Assembly (NCBI GenBank): GCA_028285205.1
Contig: JANQQA010000161.1
Coordinates: 1-34,306, forward strand
Reading direction: 5' to 3'
DNA: 34,306 nucleotides
DNA from: Bythopirellula sp.
GTDB taxonomy: Bacteria; Planctomycetota; Planctomycetia; Pirellulales; Lacipirellulaceae
This document shows, one piece after another, positions 6,703 through 15,225 of this stretch. Made by a program: the position numbers and the translations under genes. Numbering within the stretch: the first letter of the stretch is position 1; every line of letters starts with the position of its first letter. The notes beneath the pieces are model-generated. The model saw only the letters and a program-made list of their open reading frames with translations, had not been told where the DNA came from and did no database searches.

Positions 6703-7731
6703 ATGGAAGAAGAACTCGTACATTTTTTTCAGAACCAGAACGGCTTCTTCCTGTTTCTCGAGATTGCCATCTTGCTGGGGATTTTGGGCAAGGCCGCCGA
6801 TTGGCTGGTGGGCGAGGCAGTAGTGCTCTCGGAACGGTCGGGGTTGCCAAAGGTCGTGATCGGAGCGACCGTGGTGAGCCTTGGCACAACCGCGCCGGAA
6901 ACTGCCGTGTCGGTGTTGGCGGCACTCAACGGTGAACCTGGTTTGGCGCTGGGCAACGCGGTGGGATCGGTGATTTGCGACACGGGCTTGATTCTCGGCT
7001 TGGCGGCGCTGGTGATGCCGCTGAAAATGCCGCGCGCCATCGTCAATCGGCAGGGCTGGCTACAGTTCGCAGCTGGGTGGCTGCTTATTGCCGCTTGTTG
7101 GCCTTGGGGAGAGAATCCTTTCGAGGTTGGTGGCGTGATGCCACAAGGGGTTGGCTTCACTTTTCTCGTCCTGCTTATCGGATACTTGGCGTTGTCGGTG
7201 CGTTGGGCGAAGACTGGGAGCGGCGCTACGGAGTTGGAAGAGTTTGAAGGAGACGTCGCCGCGCCGATGTGGTACGTGATCACGAAGCTGATCGTTGCGA
7301 TCGCGCTGGTCGTGCTGGCCAGTCATATCCTGATTCCGGCCATCGAGGAAGCGGCGCTGCGATTGAGTGTGCCGCAGGGCATCGTCGCCGCGACCCTGGT
7401 GGCATTTGGCACTTCGTTGCCAGAGTTGGTGACCGCCATCACGGCGGCAAAAAAAGACCACGGTGACCTGGCCATTGGCAACGTCATCGGTGCCGACATC
7501 CTCAACGTGCTGTTCGTGGCAGGCGCGTCTGCGGCGGTCACGCCAGAGGGCCTGACCGCATCGCCAGGGATGTTCAAGGTCACATTCCCCGCGATGCTGC
7601 TCATCTTGTTGCTGTTTCGCGTGGGCGTTTCGTTTTCGGGCGATCGGCTTAAGCGGCCCTTGGGCGCGACGCTGCTGATCGTGTATCTAGTCTACCTGGT
7701 GTTGAGCTTTACCGTATTGAAAACGGCGTAA
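6703..7731 (+). CDS. CaCA-family Na+/Ca2+ (cation/H+) exchanger, YrbG-like
   Basis: 342 residues, about ten hydrophobic helices in two halves, the usual length for bacterial YrbG-type exchangers. Both alpha-repeats are present. The first has GATVVSLGTTAPETAVS then GNAVGSVICDTGLILG; the second has VAATLVAFGTSLPELVTAIT then GNVIGADILNVLFV. The acidic residues in APE and LPE and the N in GN-x-x-G are the family's ion-binding positions. It exchanges Ca2+ or a related cation against Na+ or H+ across the inner membrane. The ATG follows a short divergent gap with a promoter-like sequence; no strong ribosome site is seen. It is convergent with the dehydrogenase gene, with 27 bases between stops. Confidence 0.93.
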   Translation: MEEELVHFFQNQNGFFLFLEIAILLGILGKAADWLVGEAVVLSERSGLPKVVIGATVVSLGTTAPETAVSVLAALNGEPGLALGNAVGSVICDTGLILGLAALVMPLKMPRAIVNRQGWLQFAAGWLLIAACWPWGENPFEVGGVMPQGVGFTFLVLLIGYLALSVRWAKTGSGATELEEFEGDVAAPMWYVITKLIVAIALVVLASHILIPAIEEAALRLSVPQGIVAATLVAFGTSLPELVTAITAAKKDHGDLAIGNVIGADILNVLFVAGASAAVTPEGLTASPGMFKVTFPAMLLILLLFRVGVSFSGDRLKRPLGATLLIVYLVYLVLSFTVLKTA

Positions 7732-7758
7732 CAGAAGTGATTTCTTGTTTCGATCGGC

Positions 7759-8583
7759 TCACTCGTCGGACTTCGACGTTGATCGAACCAGCAGCCAATC
7801 GCCCAGGCGTGGTGAAAGCTGTGACAGCGCGGCGAGCACCCTTACCTTCCACGGCACGACCAACTCGGTCTGCCGTCGCTCGCAGGCGGTGAGGATGCGC
7901 TCAGCGAGCCACTGCGGATCGATGCCTTTCAGATTCGCGCCGCCGCCAGGAAGTCGCGCCTCGGCGGGCAAGCCCACTGCCTGTGCGGCATAACGCGCTG
8001 TCGCATCGTCGCGCAGAATTGGCCCCGGGCAGACGAGCAACACATGTAGTCCTTCCGGTCCCAGTTCCAACCGCAATTGCTGCGCGTAGGCAGCGATGGC
8101 AAACTTGCTTGCTGGGTAGGCGCCCAAAAACCGCGCGGCCACCTTGCTCGCCAATGAACCGATTTGCACGACGTGGCCCTGTTGTTGTAACAGATCCGGC
8201 GTGAAGGCGCGCGTCGTGCGGACGGTGGCGAGAAAATTGACGTCGAGCAGTTCCTGAAAATCTTCGGTCGTCGTTGCGTGGATCGCCCCGCGTGCCGATC
8301 GACCGGCGCAATTGCACAGCATGTCGACGCGGTCGTGACGTTGCGTCACTTGTTGCACGAGGTTGTCCACGTCTTGCTGCACGGTGAGATCGGCCGCGAC
8401 CGACATGACTTCGCCACCCAAGGCACGCAGGTTCTCCGCCAACTTTTCGAGAGGTTGCATCCGACGCGCAACCAGCACCAACTTCGCGCCGTGCGCCGAC
8501 AGCGTGCGTGCGATGACGGCGCCCAACCCGGCCGAGGCGCCTGTCACGACGCAGACTTTATCCTGCCAGTAGTCGACGTTCAT
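7759..8583 (-). CDS. Short-chain dehydrogenase/reductase (SDR)
   Basis: 274 residues, typical classical SDR length plus a short C-terminal extension. The cofactor motif TGASAGLG is at residues 14-21, NCAG (variant of NNAG) at 91-94, the catalytic serine at about 143 (IGSLAS) and the Y-x-x-x-K pair at 156 and 160 (YPASK). An Arg pair after strand 2 (VARRMQPL) suggests NADP(H). The CPGP motif (185-188) matches the PG motif after the active site. The family performs NAD(P)-dependent oxidoreduction of alcohols or ketones; the substrate is unknown. The C-terminal basic and hydrophobic part (VPWKVRVLAALSQLSPRLGDWLL) resembles SDRs that associate with membranes and act on lipids (inference). Confidence 0.93.
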   Translation of the reverse strand: MNVDYWQDKVCVVTGASAGLGAVIARTLSAHGAKLVLVARRMQPLEKLAENLRALGGEVMSVAADLTVQQDVDNLVQQVTQRHDRVDMLCNCAGRSARGAIHATTTEDFQELLDVNFLATVRTTRAFTPDLLQQQGHVVQIGSLASKVAARFLGAYPASKFAIAAYAQQLRLELGPEGLHVLLVCPGPILRDDATARYAAQAVGLPAEARLPGGGANLKGIDPQWLAERILTACERRQTELVVPWKVRVLAALSQLSPRLGDWLLVRSTSKSDE

Positions 8584-8818
8584 GGTGGGAGCACGGAAAC
8601 GAGCGAGGGGTTGTGACTAATTTCCCGCTTATGACGGGAGCATCGACGGAAGCTCGACGGTTCTTGTTGGTTGCCCAACCGCAGAGCGCGAAGGTTAAGT
8701 TTCCGAGAAAGTATGGTTGAAGGTCGCCTGGGCGACAAGATGTCGCTGAATCCGGAGATCGCGTGCGGACCCGCGAAAACGTACTATTCCCAATCCGATG
8801 TGGAAGGGCAACAATAGA

Positions 8819-10411
8819 ATGGCTCAACTTGCAACCAGTGTCACATCTAGCGCGACATCAGTGACCGATTCTGCAGGAAGTCGCAATCACATGGAAGCCA
8901 CAATCGCACAAGTCGCATCCGAATTCGAGTCGCTCCAGATGCCACAAGATCCAGCACAAAAAGCACGCACGAAAATTGTCGCCACCGTCGGCCCTGCTTG
9001 CGATGAACCTGAGCAGCTCGCTCATTTGGTTCGCTGTGGCGCCAACGTCTTCCGCCTGAACATGGCGCACGGGGAACCCGAGCAGCTGCAGCTGATCGTC
9101 GATCGCATCCGTAAACTGAGCGAGGAAGTGAACGAGCCGATTGCGATTCTAGCCGATTTGGCCGGCCCCAAATTCCGTCTCGGCGACCTGGAAGGCGGAG
9201 AGGTGTTTTGCGCTCGTGACGCGGAGTTTCATTTCATACAGGGCGAGTCCACAAGCCAGAACGAATTGACCTGCAGCTACGAGCCGCTCGTAGACGAGCT
9301 CACCGTCGGCGATCACGTCATGTTGGCCGACGGCACCGTCAGCATGGTCGTCGAGGATCTACTGCCCGGTCGAGCGCGTGTGCGCGTCGTCCAAGAAGGC
9401 GTCATTCGCAATCGTCAGGGAATCAATCTTCCCGGCGTGCAATTGAGTGCACCGGCGATCAGTGTGAAGGATCACCAACATGCCATTTGGGCCGCGAAGG
9501 CGGGCGTCGACTTCGTCAGTCTGAGTTTTGTGCGGTCCGCCGACGAAGTGCGGACGCTCAAAGACATCCTGCGGTCGAGCGGATCGAAAGCCAGCGTCAT
9601 CGCGAAGATTGAGAAACGCGAAGCACTACACCGACTGGACGAGATCGTTGCCGAAGCCGACGGCATTATGGTCGCGCGCGGCGACTTGGGCGTGGAGATC
9701 GACGTTGCCGAAATGCCGTTGGAGCAGAAGCGCGTCATCAAGAAATGCCAAGATTTCCATAAACCGGTGATCATCGCCACCCAGATGCTCGACAGCATGC
9801 ACGAAAGCTTGCGGCCGACGCGAGCCGAGGTGACCGACGTGGCCAATGCGATTCTAGATGGTGCGGACGCCTGCATGCTCTCAGGCGAAACCGCGATCGG
9901 CAAGCATCCGGCTGCAGCGGTCAGCATGATGAATCGCATCGCCCGCGCAACGGAGGCGAGCATCCTAGGCCGTCCGTTGCGAGCCGCCGGCGCGCAACGT
10001 GCCGACGGGCTCCACGAAATCACCAGCGCCGTCGTACACGGCGCCGGCGAGATGGCGCACGCCCTCAGTGCCAAGTTGGTCGTGGTTTCCAGTCACTCGG
10101 GACGGACCGCACTGGCACTCTCGCAACAACGAAGTTTCGTACCGACGATTGGCGTGAGCGCTGAAGAGAAGACGCTGCGTAAAATGTGCTTGTATTGGGG
10201 CGTCATGCCGCTCCGTAACGCACCTGCGTACAACGCCGAAGAACTCATCGAGCACACCGATGCCTGGTCGTGCCAACACGGCCTGGCGACACGCGGCGAC
10301 CGCATCGTGATTGTCGGTGGTTCGCACTTGACCGAGGCGACCCAGCAAAAAAGGACTTCCGGCGTACACGACATCGTGATCGTCCACGAAGTGCAAGGCG
10401 TGGGCCAGTAA
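8819..10411 (+). CDS. pyk: Pyruvate kinase
   Basis: It catalyses phosphoenolpyruvate + ADP to pyruvate + ATP, the last step of glycolysis. Visible motifs are TKIVATVGPACDEPEQL, FRLNMAHG (usual form RLNFSHG), LADLAGPKFRLG, the B-domain region, KDHQHAIWAAKAGVDFVSLSF, VIAKIEKREAL with the catalytic Lys, MVARGDLGVE (about residues 284-293), ATQMLDSM, and PTRAEVTDVANAILDGADA with MLSGETAIGKHP. The C-terminal allosteric domain is complete (VVSSHSGRTALALS, GDRIVIVGG). About 45 residues precede the first conserved strand, a Ser/Thr-rich extension longer than usual. I prefer ATG 8819 because GGAAGGG (8802-8808) sits 10 bases before it; an in-frame ATG at 8798 would add seven residues. The gene is monocistronic. 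Confidence 0.96.
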   Translation: MAQLATSVTSSATSVTDSAGSRNHMEATIAQVASEFESLQMPQDPAQKARTKIVATVGPACDEPEQLAHLVRCGANVFRLNMAHGEPEQLQLIVDRIRKLSEEVNEPIAILADLAGPKFRLGDLEGGEVFCARDAEFHFIQGESTSQNELTCSYEPLVDELTVGDHVMLADGTVSMVVEDLLPGRARVRVVQEGVIRNRQGINLPGVQLSAPAISVKDHQHAIWAAKAGVDFVSLSFVRSADEVRTLKDILRSSGSKASVIAKIEKREALHRLDEIVAEADGIMVARGDLGVEIDVAEMPLEQKRVIKKCQDFHKPVIIATQMLDSMHESLRPTRAEVTDVANAILDGADACMLSGETAIGKHPAAAVSMMNRIARATEASILGRPLRAAGAQRADGLHEITSAVVHGAGEMAHALSAKLVVVSSHSGRTALALSQQRSFVPTIGVSAEEKTLRKMCLYWGVMPLRNAPAYNAEELIEHTDAWSCQHGLATRGDRIVIVGGSHLTEATQQKRTSGVHDIVIVHEVQGVGQ

Positions 10412-10744
10412 AGTCGCCTTGCTCAACTGGCAGACAGTTGTTCTTACACACAGACCACTCGTCATCCGGACATTCCTCCCGCAGGCTGCCCTTGAGCTAA
10501 GTTGGCAGCACGACGCTAGTTCTGCTCGATTGGTTGGCCCATTTTCATCACGTGGTTCACGGCCGTGTAGTCGGTGCGAGAACGCGAAGTTGAACCTGAT
10601 TACTCGATCGGTGTCTTGTGCTGATGAAGAACGCAAGACCTGACGGTCAAATAAGTAGCTCACGACTGGCCCAGATTTTTTTACTGCTAGGGTTTCGACA
10701 GTTTGGACATGCTGAGCCCACCCGATTGGAAATGCTTCTATATT
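10412..10744. other. Intergenic stretch after pyruvate kinase
   Basis: No supported gene. CAACTG (10424-10429) and CAGTTG (10435-10440), followed by TTCTT, form a weak terminator-like hairpin just after the pyk stop. A second weak inverted pair is GTCTTG (10613-10618) and CAAGAC (10634-10639). Confidence 0.4.
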
Positions 10745-10773
10745 TTGCTTCGTCACCGCGAAACGGATAAAAT
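10745..10773 (+). promoter_or_regulatory. Putative promoter for the small gene at 10831
   Basis: TTGCTT (10745-10750) and TAAAAT (10768-10773) have exact 17-base spacing, about 58 bases before the GTG start at 10831. This is among the better sigma-70-like matches I noticed in the window. Confidence 0.45.
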
Positions 10774-10830
10774 CAAGCCTGAGCGTTTGACGCTGTTTCT
10801 GAACACTCGTTTGGCCCCTCGAGGACTAAA

Positions 10831-11049
10831 GTGGACGCGTTTCGATTTGCTCCTGAGTTGTTCCAATTCCGCACCGACGTGATGGAGCGAATGGCGGACG
10901 AGGGCTTCAATTGGCTTAGCCATTATTCTTCCGTTGACCCGATCCATGACGATTATGGCATTGAGGTTTGCGGGATTCTTCAACGCGACGATGCGATCGC
11001 GATTCTTGAGCTCTTGATGTCGATGTTCCCAACATGGTCGCCGGGATGA
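10831..11049 (+). CDS. Small hypothetical protein, 72 aa
   Basis: The GTG start at 10831 has an unusually good ribosome site for this window, GAGGA at 10821-10825 with 5-base spacing, and a promoter-like sequence upstream. The protein begins VDAFRFAPELFQFRTDVMER, continues with an acidic DDYGIEV strand, and ends in a helix DDAIAILELLMSMFPTW. It is soluble and mixed alpha/beta, with no known motif that I can name. Composition is protein-like. It is the first gene of the repeat-punctuated array, with repeat copy 1 starting about 90 bases after its stop. Function unknown. Confidence 0.6.
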   Translation: MDAFRFAPELFQFRTDVMERMADEGFNWLSHYSSVDPIHDDYGIEVCGILQRDDAIAILELLMSMFPTWSPG

Positions 11050-11654
11050 CTGCAATACAAGGCTCACGGTCGTGAGCCAGGCTGGAAAGCCAAGGTCTTT
11101 CGCGATCGACCGCGGCAACGCGAAGTTTGGGAAACGACATAGTCGTAGGCTGCGATGGAACAGCTTGCAATCGCACCACGTTGCGATTCACTGATCGAGA
11201 TTACCATTTAGACGTTACCGCCAGCTGAGTACCCAATCGTCGTAGACCTTCGTCGGGCATTCTCACCAATCGGGCTTCGGCTCAATTGATCCTAACGCAT
11301 CGATGTACACAACAGGCTCGTGCTTGTGGAACAGTCACTCAGGTCTTTCGGTCAGGGCATATTTCGGTGCTACCTCAACGGTACAGGACGGCTGCAGCCC
11401 TAGCGTCGAGAGAAACTGGGTACGCCTGTGTTCTAAGCCTCCTCGCACCCTTGGGGTGAAGGCAGAGCTCTATGGGCGACGGGCCTGGGTGAGACCGTAA
11501 GATTCAAACAGCGGGAAGTTTTTCTTGAGTAACTCCATACAACAGACAAACTACGCAAATAGTCGTTGCCGGGCAGGCTGCGTCGCACGATAATGCAGGC
11601 TAGCTATGGCAGTACGTTTGTTCGTCCTCAATCGATAGTTTTCAGGGCCATGAG
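11050..11654. other. 605-base intergenic stretch carrying repeat copy 1
   Basis: No supported gene. The first third is repeat copy 1 (listed separately). The remainder (11271-11654) has no coding frame that looks natural and no recognised RNA. Confidence 0.45.
11141..11270 (+). repeat. Dispersed repeat, copy 1
   Basis: Shares TGCGATGGAACAGCTT, ATCGCACCAC, CTGATCGAGA, CCAGCTGAGT, CCCAATCGTCGTAGACCTTC and GTCGGG blocks in the same order with copy 2. Inside it TGCGAT, ATCGCA and TGCGAT alternate, so two mutually exclusive hairpins can form: TGCGAT with ATCGCA over a 13-base loop, or AATCGCA with TGCGATT over a 6-base loop. Similarity to copy 2 may extend further, to a shared GCATCGA-GTACAC block near 11298-11310. 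Confidence 0.8.
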
Positions 11655-13019
11655 ATGACGCAGCGCGGGTGCGTTCACAAGAATTTCGATGGCGTTGCAA
11701 AGCTGTCTCCCCGACACTCCTTCGTGGGAAATTCATGGGGGTCTCGTGTAGCCGAGGGAGTTTTGAAACTGCTTCTACTCTCTTGGTTTAGCCTCGGCTG
11801 CCTGTTCGGGCCCGCCCGCGCTGACGCTATGGCAACGTCACTGCGGGTGATGTCATTCAATGTCTGGACCGCTGACAATTCAACGGACGGTCAGTCGGGG
11901 ATCGCCGCGGCGGTGAATGCCGGCCAGGCCGATATCGTTGGCTTCCAAGAAATGGGAAGGAGAGGCGGTCCCACTATCACGTCAACACTCAGCATGAATT
12001 ACGATTCCAGTTCGATGATAGCCAGCGTCTATCCCATCATTGACACGTCGCTTAGCCACGGGGTCCTAGTCGAAATCGCACCTGGCAACGAAGCCTATGT
12101 CTTCAATGTCCATCTAGCCCATGCACCCTACGGCCCCTACCAGCTGGCCGGCATTCCTTACTTTGACGGCGCGCTTTACGATCCCAACGAGGCACAAGAC
12201 ATCGCCGCAGTCGTTCAAGACCAGCGAGACGCGCGGGGCGACGCCGTCAATAGTCTGCTGTTGGAAATGGAGCCGGCTCTCGGCAGTGGTCTGCCGGTGT
12301 TTCTAACGGGTGATTTCAATGAAGCCTCGCACCTCGACTGGACTGCTGACGCCGCTGCGGCTGGGGTGCACAGTGCTGACGTCCCCTGGCCAACTTCTAC
12401 GGCCATCGCCGAGGCAGGCATGAGCGACTCGTTCCGCTCGATTCATCTCGACGAAGTTGCCAAGCCTGGCAACACCTGGTCGCCCGTCTACGGCCCTGAC
12501 TACATCAACGAAGGAGTCCACGAGCCACAAGATCGCATCGACTTTGTCTACTTCGCCGGTCTTGGTGTCACGGTCACTGACGCAAGCACCGTAGGGCCAG
12601 TGGACAGTTTCTCCGACATCGCGGTCGCTGACTTTCCTTCCGACCACCGCGCGGTTGTCTCTACATTCTCTCTTCCTGGCTGTCTGTTACTCGGCGACTT
12701 TGATCGTGACTGTGAACTTACGCTGCTCGATTGGCAGGTCCTCCTAGAAAACCAACACGCCGACCTGACTGGGTTGCAACCCAACGAGGCCGCCGCACGA
12801 GGTGATTTGAACAGCGATTTTCAGATAAATCAGGATGACTTCGTGCTGTTCGAACGGCAATTCGACATCGTCAACGGCGCTGGCTCGTTTGCCGAATTGA
12901 TTCTAGAGGTTCCCGAACCGAGTTCGGCTGGAACTCTGTTTCTCTTCTGCGCAACATGCGGATTTCTACGGCCGATTGCCAATAATCCAAGTCGTAGAGT
13001 GCGATGGAACAGCTTGTAA
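11655..13019 (+). CDS. Secreted EEP-family nuclease/phosphatase with dockerin-like and PEP-CTERM ends
   Basis: 454 residues. A hydrophobic signal segment lies at about residues 36-57 (VLKLLLLSWFSLGCLFGPARADA), so the real start may be later than ATG 11655, though no better start codon with a ribosome site is evident. Residues 62-340 are an endonuclease/exonuclease/phosphatase fold: SFNVW (67-71), GFQE (metal Glu 99), FNVHLAH (150-156), LTGDFNE (218-223), DRIDFVYF (293-300) and SDHRA (329-333). Residues 347-405 hold two Ca-binding dockerin-type loops (DFDRDCELTLLDW; DLNSDFQINQDDF). VPEPSS (419-424), a hydrophobic stretch and Arg-Arg form a PEP-CTERM sorting signal. It likely cleaves nucleic acids or phosphoesters outside the cytoplasm; exact substrate unknown. 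The last codons come from repeat copy 2. Confidence 0.88.
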   Translation: MTQRGCVHKNFDGVAKLSPRHSFVGNSWGSRVAEGVLKLLLLSWFSLGCLFGPARADAMATSLRVMSFNVWTADNSTDGQSGIAAAVNAGQADIVGFQEMGRRGGPTITSTLSMNYDSSSMIASVYPIIDTSLSHGVLVEIAPGNEAYVFNVHLAHAPYGPYQLAGIPYFDGALYDPNEAQDIAAVVQDQRDARGDAVNSLLLEMEPALGSGLPVFLTGDFNEASHLDWTADAAAAGVHSADVPWPTSTAIAEAGMSDSFRSIHLDEVAKPGNTWSPVYGPDYINEGVHEPQDRIDFVYFAGLGVTVTDASTVGPVDSFSDIAVADFPSDHRAVVSTFSLPGCLLLGDFDRDCELTLLDWQVLLENQHADLTGLQPNEAAARGDLNSDFQINQDDFVLFERQFDIVNGAGSFAELILEVPEPSSAGTLFLFCATCGFLRPIANNPSRRVRWNSL

Positions 13020-13119
13020 TCGCACCACAATGCGATTCGCTGATCGAGATTCCCGTCTAGACCTTGCTACCAGCTGAGTGCCCAATCGTCGTAGACCTTC
13101 GTCGGGCTTTCTGACCAAT
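12990..13119 (+). repeat. Dispersed repeat, copy 2
   Basis: Same order of conserved blocks as copies 1 and 3. GTGCGAT and ATCGCAC pair as a 7-bp stem over a 13-base loop; AATCGCA and TGCGATT give the alternative hairpin. The repeat begins inside the 3' end of the EEP gene and supplies its stop codon (TTG-TAA where copies 1 and 3 have TTGCAA/TTACAA). Confidence 0.8.
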
Positions 13120-13395
13120 GGCATCTATGAATGAATCGTCGGAAATCTGGTGCATCGAGGTACACCTTGGGCGATCTTCTTGACCGTCGGTAGCCTGTAT
13201 GAGACAGAAAAGTGCATTTACAGATTTTCGTAGGCGATTCGTCGCAATTACACTGAATCGATGGCTCTGATTCTTCAATCGAGATTGCCTCCGTTTTGGC
13301 GAGTTTCTGTCGGCTGGTCACCATCGGTCAAGCTCCGTTTCGTCTAGCCAACGCTGACAGTTCTCGCTGCCACTTTCTTACCCAAAAATACCGCA
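13120..13395. other. Remainder of the intergenic stretch after repeat copy 2
   Basis: Short frames here are not convincing. Together with repeat copy 2 this makes a gap of 376 bases. I see no recognised RNA or clear promoter. Confidence 0.4.
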
Positions 13396-14295
13396 ATGGC
13401 GAACCGAGCTTATCTCTATTCTGTAAACCGCTTGCCTACAATGGATGATTCCGCAGACCCATTGCGAATCGCAGGCATCGCTGAGTTTAGCTACGAAATC
13501 CCACTTGCATTTCACCTGTTAGTGTCCGGCAATCCACAGCGGTGCCCGTCAACAATTTGGGCTCCGCCCGAGGCGGAAGCAATCGCAGGTGATTATGATC
13601 TGGGAGTGCAGCGTCTACTCGATTTTTTGGATCGGCTCGATCATCCTGAAATCGATCGCGTCAAGGAAGACGCCAAGTCGTTTCTGACATATGAAGACAA
13701 TAAGAATGCATACTTGTTGCTAGAACCTATGGAGATCTTCGCATTCGACGAGTGGGACGAAGAAGATCCTTTCGAAGAGTTGTTAGACTATGTGTCCAAT
13801 CTGGAGCCGGTTGCTGAAGCCAAACGACAGGAGTTCATAGACGCCCGAAGCAATCAGGATGACGAAGCTGCAAGCGTCGCACTGCTCTCGCTAGGTGTCT
13901 CTGATTGGTCAAATGCTCTGTACTACAGTCCTGCTGGCAGCTTGAAGTCCCAGCAGACGGAAGTCGAAGAAATCGAACACTCGGATGCTCAGTCTTCGCT
14001 AGGATTTGAACGCTCTTCGATCGATTCTCGGCGACCAGCCTCCGTAGGATCAACCACTTCAACGAAAGACCAGGGCGTCCCAAAGTGGCTCATCCCACTA
14101 TGCATTGTCCTGGGCCTGTCCTTCGCGATCCTACGAGAAAAGGGCTGTCAGCCGGAGCAGAAACCGACCAGGAAGCCTGCCGCCAGCAGCAATGAGCTTC
14201 CAACAGATTGGCAGCAAAGTGAAGTATTTCGTAAGCTTTACGGAGTTGACCCAAAGTCTGACTCGCCCAAAGACGACACGAAAGATGCCAAGTAG
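13396..14295 (+). CDS. Hypothetical protein with MANRAYLYS N-terminus and one membrane helix
   Basis: 299 residues. It begins MANRAYLYSVNRLPTMDDS, a start I remember from a family of uncharacterised proteins in planctomycetes and other bacteria (possibly the one named DUF7822; from memory only). Residues 1-180 are soluble and acidic, with an aromatic/acidic patch EIFAFDEWDEEDPFEELLDY. Residues 185-225 are Ser/Glu-rich and probably disordered. A hydrophobic segment follows at about 230-247 (WLIPLCIVLGLSFAILREKG), then a Lys/Pro-rich tail. This suggests a single-pass tail-anchored type membrane protein with the large domain in the cytoplasm. No ribosome site is visible. Repeat copies 2 and 3 flank the gene. 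Function unknown. Confidence 0.75.
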   Translation: MANRAYLYSVNRLPTMDDSADPLRIAGIAEFSYEIPLAFHLLVSGNPQRCPSTIWAPPEAEAIAGDYDLGVQRLLDFLDRLDHPEIDRVKEDAKSFLTYEDNKNAYLLLEPMEIFAFDEWDEEDPFEELLDYVSNLEPVAEAKRQEFIDARSNQDDEAASVALLSLGVSDWSNALYYSPAGSLKSQQTEVEEIEHSDAQSSLGFERSSIDSRRPASVGSTTSTKDQGVPKWLIPLCIVLGLSFAILREKGCQPEQKPTRKPAASSNELPTDWQQSEVFRKLYGVDPKSDSPKDDTKDAK

Positions 14296-14490
14296 CTCCA
14301 AAATGTGAGAAACGAACTTAGATACTGATTCAATCATGTTGCGGGGCGGATGTGAATGATATTGGCTCTTCCGCACCCGCAGTTGCATTTTATCCATTGA
14401 TCCGCGTGAAGGGCCCCATCGCGGGTATAAACTGCTACCACCTACGTGCCGTCACGTAATCCAACCGGGTGGTATGTCGAAAACCGTGGT
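14296..14490. other. Intergenic stretch before repeat copy 3
   Basis: No supported gene. Together with repeat copy 3 and its downstream flank it forms a 413-base gap. The block AATCCAACCG just before copy 3 is also found before degenerate copy 4. Confidence 0.4.
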
Positions 14491-14610
14491 GTGCGATGGA
14501 ACAGCTTACAATCGCACCACGTTGCGATGTGCTGATCGAGAGTCGCATTTAGTAGTTACCACCAGCTGAATACCCAATCGCTGGAGACCCACGTCGGGAA
14601 TCCTCACCGA
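14491..14610 (+). repeat. Dispersed repeat, copy 3
   Basis: Conserved blocks GTGCGATGGAACAGCTT, ATCGCACCACGTTGCGAT, GCTGATCGAGA, TACCACCAGCTGAATACCC and ACGTCGGG. The hairpin can be extended to CGTG-gt-GTGCGAT with ATCGCACCACG (14485-14522), the strongest fold of the three copies. GGTGGTA (14469-14475) and TACCACC (near 14557-14563) may form an outer stem. Confidence 0.8.
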
Positions 14611-14708
14611 CGGCACCTGCGGCAGGGCGAGATGGGGCTCATGCAGTTCGCAGTTCCATAATTGTCGGTAGTTTTGCTCACCTAGAGCTAAGAACGTACA
14701 ATCCCGCA

Positions 14709-15083
14709 TTGGGTAAACTCATCGCATCGGAAAATGAAGTCGAAATGGTAATCGACCACACATTCGCAGAGCGTGCTGCCGGCTCAGCCATTCTTCCGAA
14801 GGGGGACCGATTTGACGTTCCACCTGGTCGAAGGCAAGTTCGGATGTCGAGTTTACTCATTCTTTCAACGGCTGCGGCATTCATTGCTGCGATCTGTCAC
14901 TGGTTGAGCATCGACCTTGCTGGGTTGGTACTGCTTGAATCTTTCACAGTAATTCTCTGGTGGAAGCTTGCAGAACTGAGGGACTATACCGCCGTGCAGC
15001 CAAAAGCCGATCAATCTGAGCTCCGCGCTGAAGTGAAGCGATGGCTGCATGATCGAGAACGAGATACCAGGGACATTGATTAG
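14709..15083 (+). CDS. Small hypothetical membrane protein
   Basis: The frame is open for 124 codons from a TTG at 14709. In-frame ATGs at 14745 (MVIDHTF) and 14844 (MSSLLIL) are alternatives and no ribosome site decides. Two adjacent hydrophobic segments (SLLILSTAAAFIAAICHWLS and LAGLVLLESFTVILWWKLAEL) make a helical hairpin. The C-terminal 40 residues are charged and helical (ELRAEVKRWLHDRERDTRD). No family is recognised. It begins about 100 bases after repeat copy 3 and has slightly lower G+C than core genes. Confidence 0.5.
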   Translation: MGKLIASENEVEMVIDHTFAERAAGSAILPKGDRFDVPPGRRQVRMSSLLILSTAAAFIAAICHWLSIDLAGLVLLESFTVILWWKLAELRDYTAVQPKADQSELRAEVKRWLHDRERDTRDID

Positions 15084-15225
15084 GTCCTCTCAATAGCCAC
15101 CCTGGCCTCGCAACCAACCAACATCCGCGTGCAACGCTTGGGCAGGCTGGAAAGCAACTGTTTTTGCCCGCGATGGTTCACTTAAATGCGCGCAACACAT
15201 TCTTTGCTTGCTACCAGAAATGCCA

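Noticed and set aside
9965..10756. 263-residue open frame antisense to the pyruvate kinase 3' end
   Set aside because: Shadow of a certain gene; composition unnatural.
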